Positions 1 through 8,750 of a stretch of DNA of 44,620 nucleotides are shown in pieces. Origin of the DNA: Cymbomonas tetramitiformis (taxonomy: Eukaryota; Chlorophyta; Pyramimonadophyceae; Pyramimonadales; Pyramimonadaceae). Both the position numbers and the translations under genes were made by a program. Position 1 is the stretch's first letter. Every line of letters starts with the position of its first letter. The stretch covers positions 1 to 44,620 of the forward strand of contig LGRX02034792.1 of NCBI GenBank assembly GCA_001247695.2, given 5' to 3'. Below the pieces are notes generated by a model, which did not search any database, was not told the DNA's origin, and was given only the letters and a program-made list of their open reading frames with translations.

Positions 1-134
1 TACAGGAAAATGGCATTAAAATCAGAAGTATGCGCCTTGAGCTTAGAGTCCGAAGCACGGAGTAAGAACAGGCGGAGCATAAAGCATTAAGCACGGAGTC
101 TGATCAGACCAAACATAGTGCGCTAGGCACGGAG
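1..134. repeat. Left copy of a 134-bp direct repeat
   Basis: This segment aligns without gaps to 1092-1225, with about 22 mismatches in 134 positions by eye (~84%). Both copies start with TACAGGAA and share AGGCGGAGCATAAAGCATT. The pair brackets the pyrimidine-rich minisatellite at 138-1091, so a segment of [134 bp + minisatellite] was probably duplicated and this copy runs off the left edge. The A/G/C-rich word style (AGCACGGAG) is the same as in the low-complexity stretch that follows 1226. Confidence 0.8.
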
Positions 135-137
135 CTC

Positions 138-1091
138 ACAGCCCCTCACAGCCCTCACAGCCCCTCACCGCCCCCACTGCCCCCCACTGCTCCTCACTGC
201 CCCCACTGTCACTGCCCCCTACCGCCTCATCGCCCCACACACTGCCCCCTCACCGCCCCTCACCGCCCCTCGTCCCCCACTGCCCTTCACTGTCCCTCAA
301 TGCCCCCCACTGCCCCTCTCTGCCCTCCACTGCCCTCACTGCCTTCAATGCCCCTATCCTCACTGCCCTCGCTGCCCTCACCGGCCCTCAATGCCCCCTG
401 CTGCCCCTCATGTGCCCTCACTGCCCTTCACCGCCCCCTCACTGCCCCCCTCACCGCCCTCAAGGGCCCCCTCATCAACCCTCATTGCCCTCACGGCCCT
501 CCTTACGCCCCATTGCTATTCACTGCCCTTCACCGCCCTCATTACCCTTCTCACCGCCCCTCGCTCGTCCTTCCTCACCGCCCCCCACTGCCCCTCTCAC
601 TGCCCCCTCACCGCCCCTCACGCCCCCACACCGCCCCTCATTGCCCCCCATTGCCCCCCACCGCCGCCCCTCACTGCTCCTCACCGCCCTCGTCGCCCCC
701 ACACTGCTCCCTTTACCGCGCCCTCATTGCCCTCATTAACCTCACCGCCTCACTGCCCCTCACTGCTTCTCATTGCCCCTCATGGCCCCTCATCGCCCTC
801 ACCAGGCTCCTCACTGCCCCCCCTCCCTCATTGCCCCTCAATGCTCCTCACCTGCCTTTCACCGCCCCCTTCACTGCCCTTCCCCATTGCTCCTCATTGT
901 TCCCCACCGCCCCCATTAAAGGCCCTCACTGCCCCTCACCTCCCCTCACCGCCCCTCACCGCTCCTCTCATTGATCTTCATTGCTCCCTCACCGCCCCCA
1001 CCGCCCTCACCGCCTCACAGCACATCGTATCACCGCCTCTCACTGCCCCTCACTGCTCCCTCACCGCTCCTCACCGCCCCTCACCGCCCAC
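138..1091. repeat. CCCTCACCGC-type pyrimidine-rich minisatellite
   Basis: About 950 bp is built almost only from variants of CCCTCACCGC, CCCTCACTGC and CCCTCATTGC, with very few G residues outside the CCGC/CTGC words. Units of about 9-12 bp are irregular in order. Long open frames occur in all three plus frames because stop codons are rare in such sequence. They encode only P/S/L/T/H/A-rich strings and show no domain, so I do not call a gene. Confidence 0.85.
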
Positions 1092-1225
1092 TACAGGAAG
1101 ATGGCACCAAAATCAGAGCTATGCGCCACGAGCTCAGAACCCGAAGCACGGAGCACGAGCGGGCGGAGCATAAAGCATTGAGCACGGAGTATGGCCAGAC
1201 CAGACATAGTGCGCAAAGCACGAAG
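1092..1225. repeat. Right copy of the 134-bp direct repeat
   Basis: Partner of 1-134, at a constant offset of 1091 bp with no indel. It begins immediately after the last minisatellite unit. From here the sequence changes abruptly to A-rich, CACA-rich DNA that continues into the LINE, so this may be near the LINE's 5' end. No promoter motif could be identified. Confidence 0.75.
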
Positions 1226-2479
1226 TATAGGCAGATTGAGCACAAAGCACAGAATAGTGAACACATAGCCTGGTTTCTGGAGAATGGGTACAACAAGCAT
1301 AAAGCAAGAACAATGCAAGCACAAAGCACAAAGCACAAATCAGTAAGATTGGGAAGTTTGAGCACAAAACAAAGAGAATGGGCACACGGATCAAAGAACA
1401 CAGATCACTGTGTAAGGACAGTCCAAGTTCAAAGCATAACACACAGTGAAAGGGAAGCATGGGCACAGACCACACAGCATAGAGCACAGAATATAGAACC
1501 TTGGGAAAATAGGAGCACTAAACACAGCGCACATAGCACACAGCAGGTGCAGTTGAAGCATAGAACACAAAGTACAGATCATAGAAAGTGGAAGGGCCGA
1601 GCAAAAAGCACCAATTTTAAAGCTCAGTTTGTAGACAGGTCGAACAATAAGCATAAAGCACAGATCATGCAGTACAAAGCACGGAGTACAGAATATAGAG
1701 CACAAAGCACTGGCAAACCTTATATGGAGCACAGAACACAGAACGAATTTTTTGCACAAATTTAACACATTGTAAGGAATGTGGACAACCAGAGCACAGA
1801 AGTCAGAGCACAAAACAAAAACACCTCAAGCAAAGAGCACAGAACACAAAAAGGGGGAAAGCCGAGCTTAAAGCACAAGGCAGAAAGCATAGAACCGAGG
1901 CATCATGAGAACAAAGCACAACGCATAAATTGCAGATCATTGATAAACCCAGCCCAGAACAACCGTAGGGAAAGTAGGAGAACAAAGCACAGTAAATTGA
2001 ATTGTGCTAGGAAGCAGTGTAATCAGCACACAGAGCAGATAAAGTTGAAGCATAAAACAATGGGCACAAACCACAGAAAGCAGATAGGCCGAGCACAGAA
2101 TATAGGACTTGAAACATCAATCACAAGCAAGCAGAGAACACAACACACGGCACAGAGAACTAAGTACAATGCACAGAGCACGGAATACATAGCACAGAAC
2201 AGGGGCAGGCGGAACACAAAGCATAAAACACAGGGGCTCGAGCCCGGACAGCACAGACATATAACTAGAAACATGACTAGTTTGAAATCAGGACATAGAA
2301 CTGAAAGTACATGCAGACAGAACACCAAGCACATGGATGTACAAGACCAGATTGCACCTTGCATTGAAACTTTCCCATTAAGAGCCCCCCAGCAAGCCAC
2401 AATAAATAAACCCCACTCACAAAGCAAAAGCAGCAAGAAATCACAAGCCACAACACTTAGCCTGAAAACAAGTTTGGGT
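1226..2479 (+). other. CACA-rich low-complexity tract, doubtful coding
   Basis: This ~1.25-kb tract is made of degenerate words such as AGCACAAAGCACAGAACA with almost no T. One frame (2, starting in the tract and running to 2866) is open except for a TAA at 1763-1765. It would encode H/K/Q/S/T/R-rich repeats of the HKAQSTEH type. The openness is explained by the lack of T, so coding is not established. It could be an expanded simple repeat in the LINE 5' UTR or a very low-complexity N-terminal extension of the next ORF. Confidence 0.5.
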
Positions 2480-2866
2480 ATGAGTGAACAGGCGGACCCC
2501 ACTGAAGAAGAGCACGAGGGAGAGGAGCCTGAGGAAGAAGACCCGGCATTCGAATTCTCAGTAGTAGACACACTTGCAAGGCTAGGTAGAGAATGGGATG
2601 CCATGTCCTATGCCCTGGTTGAGCATGAGCCCGACGGAGACGTCTGCGATACCTGGGCTCTGGCTTATGCCCGGGCGAGGCTGGCTTACCCTGAATACCC
2701 CTTAGACGAGGCTGGGCGCCCTCTGAGAATTGGGAGCCAGGCCCGTACCCGTCGTAGAATCAGGAAGTACGACAAGTACGGGCTGCCCCTCTGCTGCATC
2801 ACTTGCAGGTGCAACGGTGCTAACTGGCGGCAGAATACCGATACTGACTCCGAGGGATCAGTATGA
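2480..2866 (+). CDS. Small acidic protein, LINE 5' ORF
   Basis: The first convincing ATG in this frame is at 2480 and gives 128 residues. The open frame itself extends leftward through the low-complexity tract. The N-terminal third is very acidic (repeated E/D around residues 8-25). A middle part carries W, Y and L residues typical of a folded segment, and the C-terminus is basic and then cysteine-containing (CCITCRC, about residues 108-114). Codon and base use here is more GC-rich than in the tract before it. The stop overlaps the next start as ATGA (2863-2866), which suggests coupled termination and re-initiation. I do not recognise the family. It may be an accessory or Gag-like LINE protein. 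Confidence 0.4.
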   Translation: MSEQADPTEEEHEGEEPEEEDPAFEFSVVDTLARLGREWDAMSYALVEHEPDGDVCDTWALAYARARLAYPEYPLDEAGRPLRIGSQARTRRRIRKYDKYGLPLCCITCRCNGANWRQNTDTDSEGSV

Positions 2867-3642
2867 GGAACAATGATAGAAAAATGATTGAAGTTAAAAA
2901 ATTTCTTGTAAATTTTATTATTTTTCAAGTATCACTTGCAATCATAAACTTTTGTGCTATAGCTTCACACCCATCAATTCAGCAATTAAAGGGAACCTGG
3001 GAAACCGCCCTGAAACAAGACTTGCCGACAACCCACGTTACATGCAATAAGAGTATCACATTGCTGAATAGACCACGCTTTTCACACTTGCTTCAAAATG
3101 CACAGAGCACAGCACTAGGTCAGCCCAAGCAGATAGCTAAGAGCACAAAGCATCTGCAAATTGCGTACGGAACACAGTTAAATAAGCATAGGCAGTTGAA
3201 ATATAAAGCGGATGTTAGAAAGCATAGGACAAGTGAAGGTCAAACACGGAGTCCATTAAGGGTAAAACAGAAAGCGAGTAAACCGACCATGAAAATCAGA
3301 GCACGGGACAATGAGGATGTGGAGTTAGATTCAAAGGCACATGCTAGGGAGCAATCAACCTCGAATGCCCGAACACAAGGCATTGAGCACTTGATGCAAA
3401 ACAGTGACAACCCGAGCAGATATTACAAATCACAAAGCATTGGTGGCCAGAACACAAACCACACAACTATTTCCATTGAAATAGCAAACAAAGCACAAAG
3501 GGGACTAAAAGGAATGTCTGCAACAAAACTGCAGGAGAAGGCGACGGAGGAGTTTTGTGGTCCCCGCTGGTGGTGCAGAGGCCCAGGTGTGGATGTCACC
3601 GATGTCCGACACACCGTTGTCAGTAACTCCCGAAGAAACTGA
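2863..3642 (+). CDS. Hypothetical LINE ORF with N-terminal hydrophobic segment
   Basis: 259 residues start at an ATG that overlaps the previous stop by four bases (ATGA). About residues 12-34 form one hydrophobic stretch (rich in F, I, L, V), like a signal or membrane anchor. The rest is K/S/T/Q-rich and again shows the HKAQ/STKH low-complexity style. The C-terminal ~30 codons overlap the next ORF in another frame. No domain is recognised. Coding is supported mainly by the overlapping-ORF arrangement, so confidence is low. Confidence 0.3.
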   Translation: MRNNDRKMIEVKKFLVNFIIFQVSLAIINFCAIASHPSIQQLKGTWETALKQDLPTTHVTCNKSITLLNRPRFSHLLQNAQSTALGQPKQIAKSTKHLQIAYGTQLNKHRQLKYKADVRKHRTSEGQTRSPLRVKQKASKPTMKIRARDNEDVELDSKAHAREQSTSNARTQGIEHLMQNSDNPSRYYKSQSIGGQNTNHTTISIEIANKAQRGLKGMSATKLQEKATEEFCGPRWWCRGPGVDVTDVRHTVVSNSRRN

Positions 3643-3856
3643 AACAGACACGGAAGAAGAAGTTTACCTCACACCGCAACACAACCCATCTCATGTAACA
3701 TATGACTTAGTCAGCCCGGAGCATTCATTAGATCAAGACAGTGAGGAAGAAGGATCAATTACCCCTGAGCACAATCCGGTCAAAATCACCTATGACCTAG
3801 TTAGCCCTGACCAAGAATCAGACAACCAGGAGGAAGAGGGGATGTCGCCATGGTAA
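3593..3856 (+). CDS. Small acidic protein with an internal duplication
   Basis: The first ATG of this open frame is at 3593, giving 87 residues. The frame is open from further upstream with only a GTG. The protein contains two tandem copies of a ~30-residue unit with the shared core TYDLVSP preceded by HNP and followed by an acidic D/E-rich linker ending EEEG. Its end overlaps the next ORF as ATGGTAA (3850-3856), the same kind of junction as at 2863. I cannot name a family. The acidic repeats could bind basic partners such as an ORF1 RNA-binding protein, but that is speculation. Confidence 0.4.
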   Translation: MSPMSDTPLSVTPEETETDTEEEVYLTPQHNPSHVTYDLVSPEHSLDQDSEEEGSITPEHNPVKITYDLVSPDQESDNQEEEGMSPW

Positions 3857-5640
3857 TTTCAAAAAGATTTAATAGTAACATAGCAAAGCAAAGGAAGCCA
3901 CCAAGCCCTCATGAAAACAAAAACCATTTGATGACAATATTTGAGGGAGGGAAGGGGAAGATGGGATCAGGGATGTATATGATGATGAAAATTGTGTGGT
4001 TACTAATCATGTCAGTTAAAGCGGGGCAAGGTTTAAGTAAATTGGAGACCACAAATATGACAATTACAAACATCAGTATGACCAAACCAAATGATGATTG
4101 TTTATGGCAGGGGGCAGGCAAAGGGCCGCCACAGGAGGACCCCATGTCGGACGAGGATGACGAGGATGATGAGGCTGAGGTACGTTTTGACACAATTAAG
4201 TGCGGGCCACCTAGAAGGCCTCGCTATACAACATTCTTTGCCAATCACAGGCAAGCTGTTTACTTCAGGCAAAAAGTCATAAAGGGTGATTGGGGTGTAG
4301 GAGGTTACATTGTCAAACACCTTGGGATTACACAAGAGAGTACGGCACCAGAAGTGTATTTACACAGAAACACAATTGTGACTCACAACCAATTGATAGA
4401 TGAGAGGCTGGTAACAGACCATGAGTTCACAAAAAGTGGGTGTGTCCAACAGGAGGGGCAGAAGGGCGGAGGAATGTACACAGCATTGGCAGGGGACGAG
4501 GTGGATAGGGAAGCAATTAAGGAGACTGCAGCCAAAATCCGGAATGGGGAGCTCACCAATGCAGTCCAGTTGGATGAGGAGGAAGAAGAGGATGAGCAAT
4601 TCAAGGACCAATTCAGATTCCTGAAGTTGACAGGAAGGAAATATGCAAACATCACCAAAAAGGAAGTGAAGCAGGTCAGGGCAGTGGTAGCCGCTGCAAT
4701 CACAAAGGCGGGGGGAAATCCAGCTCTGGTGACAGCAACAGCACTGACCTTCGGAGGAGGAAAGCAACCCTTTGTCTTGGTTGGAAATGTGGACAGTGAG
4801 CACACCCAGTTGATGTTTGATCTCATTCAGATTAAAACAGCGAGCGGAACAGACTGGACAGTCAGGGTGCACAACGTCGGTGACCTCTACTGGGAGGCCC
4901 GATGGGCTTGGAAGCCATCGAACAAGCAGGGGAACAGGATGCCAATGAAGGCAACGGACGTGGCCAACTACCTTCTCAAGCACCCCATGACCGCCGAGCT
5001 AGTGGAGGACATCAAGTACACTCATGACCGCATCCACCCTATCTCAAACAACCATCAAAAGGTAACAACACATGCCACATATCAAGTCCGAAATGTGAAT
5101 ACAAGGACTTCAATGAAATACACACTGAGCACAATTCAATTCACCACAAAGCAACAGGCCGTGCCACATAACTTTACAAGTCTAACAAGAACCATCACAA
5201 AGCTATCGGAGGATAACAGACCATGGGATATGGGAAACACACTACAGGTGCTGTTTCTGAAGATGAAGAAAGGGGAGGATGGTGAGCCGCTGCAGAAGGG
5301 TGGGGATGACTATCTCGTTGATGGGAAGAAACCCCCGGAAATCATGGATTTCCCCACCGAGATGCAGGTTCTGGTACAGGGCCAGGAGAGGGGGAGGCTG
5401 GTGCTCTCTTATTTCCAGGGCTTCGAGTACTGCAGCTCGGTCACTCACGGTGAAGACAAGATTTCCAGGCTCAACCACATCAAGTGCATGTGTTACAACG
5501 AGAGGATGCTCCAGGGGGGAGAAGCGGGACGTACCCCCGAGCAGAAGGGAAAAGGGGAGAAGCGGGACAGAGGTACCCCTGGCTCAGTCGGAGGAACCAA
5601 GAAGAAGCTGAACAAGTCTTTCAACACCGTTAGTGGCTAA
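3850..5640 (+). CDS. LINE ORF1-like protein (unknown family)
   Basis: 596 residues from ATG 3850, overlapping the previous stop by seven bases. The N-terminus has a hydrophobic segment at about residues 38-57, followed by an acidic D/E run (~98-108). A globular central region (~110-500) includes a second acidic run (~242-248) and W/Y-containing segments. The C-terminal ~60 residues are basic (K/R/G-rich, ending around KKKLNK), as expected for nucleic-acid binding. The position directly before ORF2 and the basic tail fit a LINE ORF1 protein, whose known role is to coat element RNA. I see no CCHC knuckle, and no RRM that I would call with confidence. The frame is uninterrupted. Confidence 0.55.
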   Translation: MVISKRFNSNIAKQRKPPSPHENKNHLMTIFEGGKGKMGSGMYMMMKIVWLLIMSVKAGQGLSKLETTNMTITNISMTKPNDDCLWQGAGKGPPQEDPMSDEDDEDDEAEVRFDTIKCGPPRRPRYTTFFANHRQAVYFRQKVIKGDWGVGGYIVKHLGITQESTAPEVYLHRNTIVTHNQLIDERLVTDHEFTKSGCVQQEGQKGGGMYTALAGDEVDREAIKETAAKIRNGELTNAVQLDEEEEEDEQFKDQFRFLKLTGRKYANITKKEVKQVRAVVAAAITKAGGNPALVTATALTFGGGKQPFVLVGNVDSEHTQLMFDLIQIKTASGTDWTVRVHNVGDLYWEARWAWKPSNKQGNRMPMKATDVANYLLKHPMTAELVEDIKYTHDRIHPISNNHQKVTTHATYQVRNVNTRTSMKYTLSTIQFTTKQQAVPHNFTSLTRTITKLSEDNRPWDMGNTLQVLFLKMKKGEDGEPLQKGGDDYLVDGKKPPEIMDFPTEMQVLVQGQERGRLVLSYFQGFEYCSSVTHGEDKISRLNHIKCMCYNERMLQGGEAGRTPEQKGKGEKRDRGTPGSVGGTKKKLNKSFNTVSG

Positions 5641-5957
5641 GATAGGTCTGCAGGAGACTAGCTCACCTGACTCTCAGCAAGTATCTAGGATGAGCCGACA
5701 GCTGCAAGCAGTTCATAGAAACATAGAAAGCAGAACTTTAAAAACAAAACACCTGTACACTTGCCCCGTTGGAGCACAGTGGCTTAGCACGGTGTCCGTC
5801 TTGCCAACGGGGGATCGCCCAGAAAACCCCGGGTCTTGTGTAAAATATATTAAATACTGTTGCAGCAAGCTGACCATGACAATAGCACTAACCATCTGCG
5901 GGCCAATTCCCCAAAGTAACAGGCTGGGCATTACTGAAGGAACACATAATTGCTAAA
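5641..5957 (+). other. Spacer between LINE ORF1 and ORF2
   Basis: 317 bp without a convincing gene. A non-ATG open frame (GTG at 5633) crosses it and stops at TAA 5954-5956, one base before the ORF2 ATG (TAA-A-ATG, 5954-5960). The ORF2 frame itself is closed upstream by TAA at 5889. The close stop/start arrangement again resembles coupled re-initiation. Short AGCACA words of the upstream tract recur here. Confidence 0.5.
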
Positions 5958-8738
5958 ATGGTTAAGAAGACAAACTCAGCAATAGACAAGATGAGCACTC
6001 CAATTGAAGGTATGTTAATCATCACCCTTCACATCATGGCCCGCTATGTATCTCTTCAAAGACAACGGATGAGAGAGGAACTCACTGCATCACAAGGGCC
6101 GATCATCCTTCTTTGGCACTTGACATCCTGCCTAGCACACAACAAAGCACAATTGACAAAAAATAACAACCCTGGACCCAGAACTTGGATCAAATGGGCA
6201 CACATCAAAACCAAAACAAGAATACGGTATAAGATGAAACTTCACCAAAATGCCCGATACAAGGTAATGAAGGATGAAGTAGGAAGAACTCTCACAACAC
6301 AAAGGAGGGGCAGACGGTCCAAACATGACCATAACACACCCCTGCATATACCAGCAAGGAAAAAGCCAATGAGAACACTAGCAGGAAGGAATCAACACCC
6401 AAACACCCACACAGAAGCAAACAGTATTAACAACCATGGACAAACGGGGAATCCTGGTCAACTGGAATCAAGTACAACAACATCACCCATTAAAATGGTA
6501 GATGCTATACACACCGGAAGCAATATGACTGAGATGCAATTTACCAGGAAAGAGGTCATGAGGGAAAAAGGGGGGCAGACCGCTGGGTCATCAAACCCAA
6601 ACAATAACAGCCCTGAAGCAGAAACAAGACACAACGGGGGAGGGATTGATTCTGAACAGCTAGATGAGGCCCTTAGGCTACAGGACAAAAGCTCGATCCC
6701 CCCCATAGGCTACGATGAACTCCTTTCAAAACTGGAAACTGGAGAACCAAGTTTCGTACACCTCATCAGGAAAGCATTGGGCAAACATCTGAGAACCCAC
6801 TTTGGGGTGAGCAACGGTGAACACTGGAGACTCATAACCCTCCGAATTACAAAGGAACAACACATAGAAGCCTATATCTATGACTCACTGGGAGTAATGA
6901 CAACAACCGAAACACAAAGCAAACTTGAAGGGGCACTCTCATCTTGGTTGAAAATTCATCACAAAACCATAAACGGGAGAAGTTGGAATGTAGAGGTATC
7001 AACGTTCAGACAACAACTGGATAATCACACCTGTGGAATCTGGGTTATTAGAACAGCGGAGAAATGGAGGCAATGGTGTGATAGGAGCGAGCACTTACCA
7101 TTCTTCACCTATCTAAAGGAAGGGAGCAATGAAGGGGAGCACCACAACTCTGAGGCTACATTACACGTTCAGGACCTACAAGAAGTAATTCAGGATAGGA
7201 TCACCCAGCCCAAGGATGAAAGAGGGAGCACCAACAGTGACATTACAAAATACAACCCCGTATACAGCAGGAAAGGAGTCATCTCCATAGCTAACATTGA
7301 GACACTGTGCTCCAAGTTGAAACTAGACTTCACTTGTATCAACAACAAGCACACCTTTTATGAAATGATAAACGGAAGCCAACAGGAATACAACAATGAC
7401 ATAAACAAACTTCCTCAGACAAAACACCACACCTATATCCTTCAACGAAGTCAGGAATGGACATTGGCAATACACCTGAAACATAAGAACACTGTCCTCC
7501 TAATCAAACCCTTCACAAAAATGGGAAAAGAAAGTCATGACAACAAGACACCAGTATACAAACACTTAGGTCTCCGATGTGAAATCGATGCTCAAAACAA
7601 AGGCCTTCTGGTCTTCCACACAGCAGTCAAAATCCAGGAAATCCTCCAAAATCTCAGATATGCAGGAGAGCACCAGTTAGAAAGAGACATCATAAACAGC
7701 ATGATCACCTCCAACATCAAGTATCACCATGGCATCGGGAAATTTACCAGAAATGAGAAGTTAAACAACAGGGGAGCGGTAGCCATAATCAGGGAGCAAC
7801 TTAGATATGGGAATATAACCCCTGAGGAAATAGCGCAAAACAGAGAATTCCGAGAAAAACAAGTGGTGGTTGGAGGTATAAGAACAGGAAAAGCAATGGC
7901 TTCCAATGCCCAGGGTAAAAGAAACACCCCCAAAACTACGGGCCTGAGGTACCAAGCAGGGAAAAAACTGAGGAGGAAGGTTCAAAATTGTGAGAGGACG
8001 AAAAACATCTTTTTCCACAAAAACCTATACGGAGGGGATGGAAGATGCATCAAGCAGAAGGCTAAGCATTCACGGAATGAGGCGGAAAACATACGGCTGC
8101 AGGAACTACAGAGAGCCCAAGGGAGAAAGGAACACATTATAGTAATGGGAATGAACATGAGAGGCCTGAGACACACAAAGGAAGACCAGGATAGTATGAT
8201 AAAGCTTGAAACCATCTGTAACCTAGTGTTGGACAGGAAAGCACACATCATATGTGTCTCTGAGACCAAGATCTCAAACACAAGTATGCCAATGGTTAAG
8301 ACGCTGATGCTCCAGAAAGGTCTAAACTTTAGAATTTCACACACGGATGAAAAGGCTAGTATAGGGTCCCTCATAGTATGGAACCCCAAGGATATTCCGT
8401 TGACACCCAATGCAACCTATGTGGACGGGGTGCAAAAAAGATCAGTTATGATACGGTTTACATGCACAAAGGGTTTCTCATTTTCAGTGGCAAGTGGGTA
8501 CATGAACGATGCCAGCCTCAAAGAGGAACAAGAAGATTTTTATAAAACCCTTAAGGATTGGGCAGCCAAGTCAGGAGACAACAGAAACACGGCCTACATA
8601 GAAATAGGAGACAAGAATTGCACACTGACCCAAAGCCAAAGGATAACAAAAGGTCAGCAGATGTCATACAAAGACCACCAGACTAAGAACAAACACCTCT
8701 TAAGTTACTTCAATGATGACAGGACAACATTAACATAA
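5958..8738 (+). CDS. LINE ORF2, first part: Ulp1-like protease and APE endonuclease (N-terminal portion)
   Basis: 926 residues from ATG 5958. Residues about 230-375 match the C48/Ulp1 (SUMO-protease-like) cysteine peptidase pattern: His289 in EHW, Asp309 in YDSLG, Gln352/353 and Cys359 in HTCGIWV, the canonical His-Asp-Gln-Cys order. Residues ~375-725 are not recognised. From about 727 an endonuclease/exonuclease/phosphatase fold of the APE type begins: Asn733 (GMNMRG), Glu769 (VSETKIS) and GDKN with Asp885/Asn887. The frame ends at TAA 8736-8738 inside this domain, and the same frame reopens at 8739 with the missing part. In LINEs the APE domain nicks target DNA. The protease's role is unknown and may be polyprotein processing or removal of SUMO/ubiquitin-like modifiers. 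Confidence 0.75.
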   Translation: MVKKTNSAIDKMSTPIEGMLIITLHIMARYVSLQRQRMREELTASQGPIILLWHLTSCLAHNKAQLTKNNNPGPRTWIKWAHIKTKTRIRYKMKLHQNARYKVMKDEVGRTLTTQRRGRRSKHDHNTPLHIPARKKPMRTLAGRNQHPNTHTEANSINNHGQTGNPGQLESSTTTSPIKMVDAIHTGSNMTEMQFTRKEVMREKGGQTAGSSNPNNNSPEAETRHNGGGIDSEQLDEALRLQDKSSIPPIGYDELLSKLETGEPSFVHLIRKALGKHLRTHFGVSNGEHWRLITLRITKEQHIEAYIYDSLGVMTTTETQSKLEGALSSWLKIHHKTINGRSWNVEVSTFRQQLDNHTCGIWVIRTAEKWRQWCDRSEHLPFFTYLKEGSNEGEHHNSEATLHVQDLQEVIQDRITQPKDERGSTNSDITKYNPVYSRKGVISIANIETLCSKLKLDFTCINNKHTFYEMINGSQQEYNNDINKLPQTKHHTYILQRSQEWTLAIHLKHKNTVLLIKPFTKMGKESHDNKTPVYKHLGLRCEIDAQNKGLLVFHTAVKIQEILQNLRYAGEHQLERDIINSMITSNIKYHHGIGKFTRNEKLNNRGAVAIIREQLRYGNITPEEIAQNREFREKQVVVGGIRTGKAMASNAQGKRNTPKTTGLRYQAGKKLRRKVQNCERTKNIFFHKNLYGGDGRCIKQKAKHSRNEAENIRLQELQRAQGRKEHIIVMGMNMRGLRHTKEDQDSMIKLETICNLVLDRKAHIICVSETKISNTSMPMVKTLMLQKGLNFRISHTDEKASIGSLIVWNPKDIPLTPNATYVDGVQKRSVMIRFTCTKGFSFSVASGYMNDASLKEEQEDFYKTLKDWAAKSGDNRNTAYIEIGDKNCTLTQSQRITKGQQMSYKDHQTKNKHLLSYFNDDRTTLT

Positions 8739-8750
8739 CTTATCACACAT

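Noticed and set aside
300..1173. Long Pro/Ser/Leu/His-rich open frames in the C-rich array
   Set aside because: They are open in all three plus frames because the minisatellite lacks stop codons. There is no domain and no start context.
1781..2479. Large HKQ-rich protein fused to the acidic LINE ORF
   Set aside because: The frame is open mainly because the tract is almost free of T. The first convincing start is at 2480.
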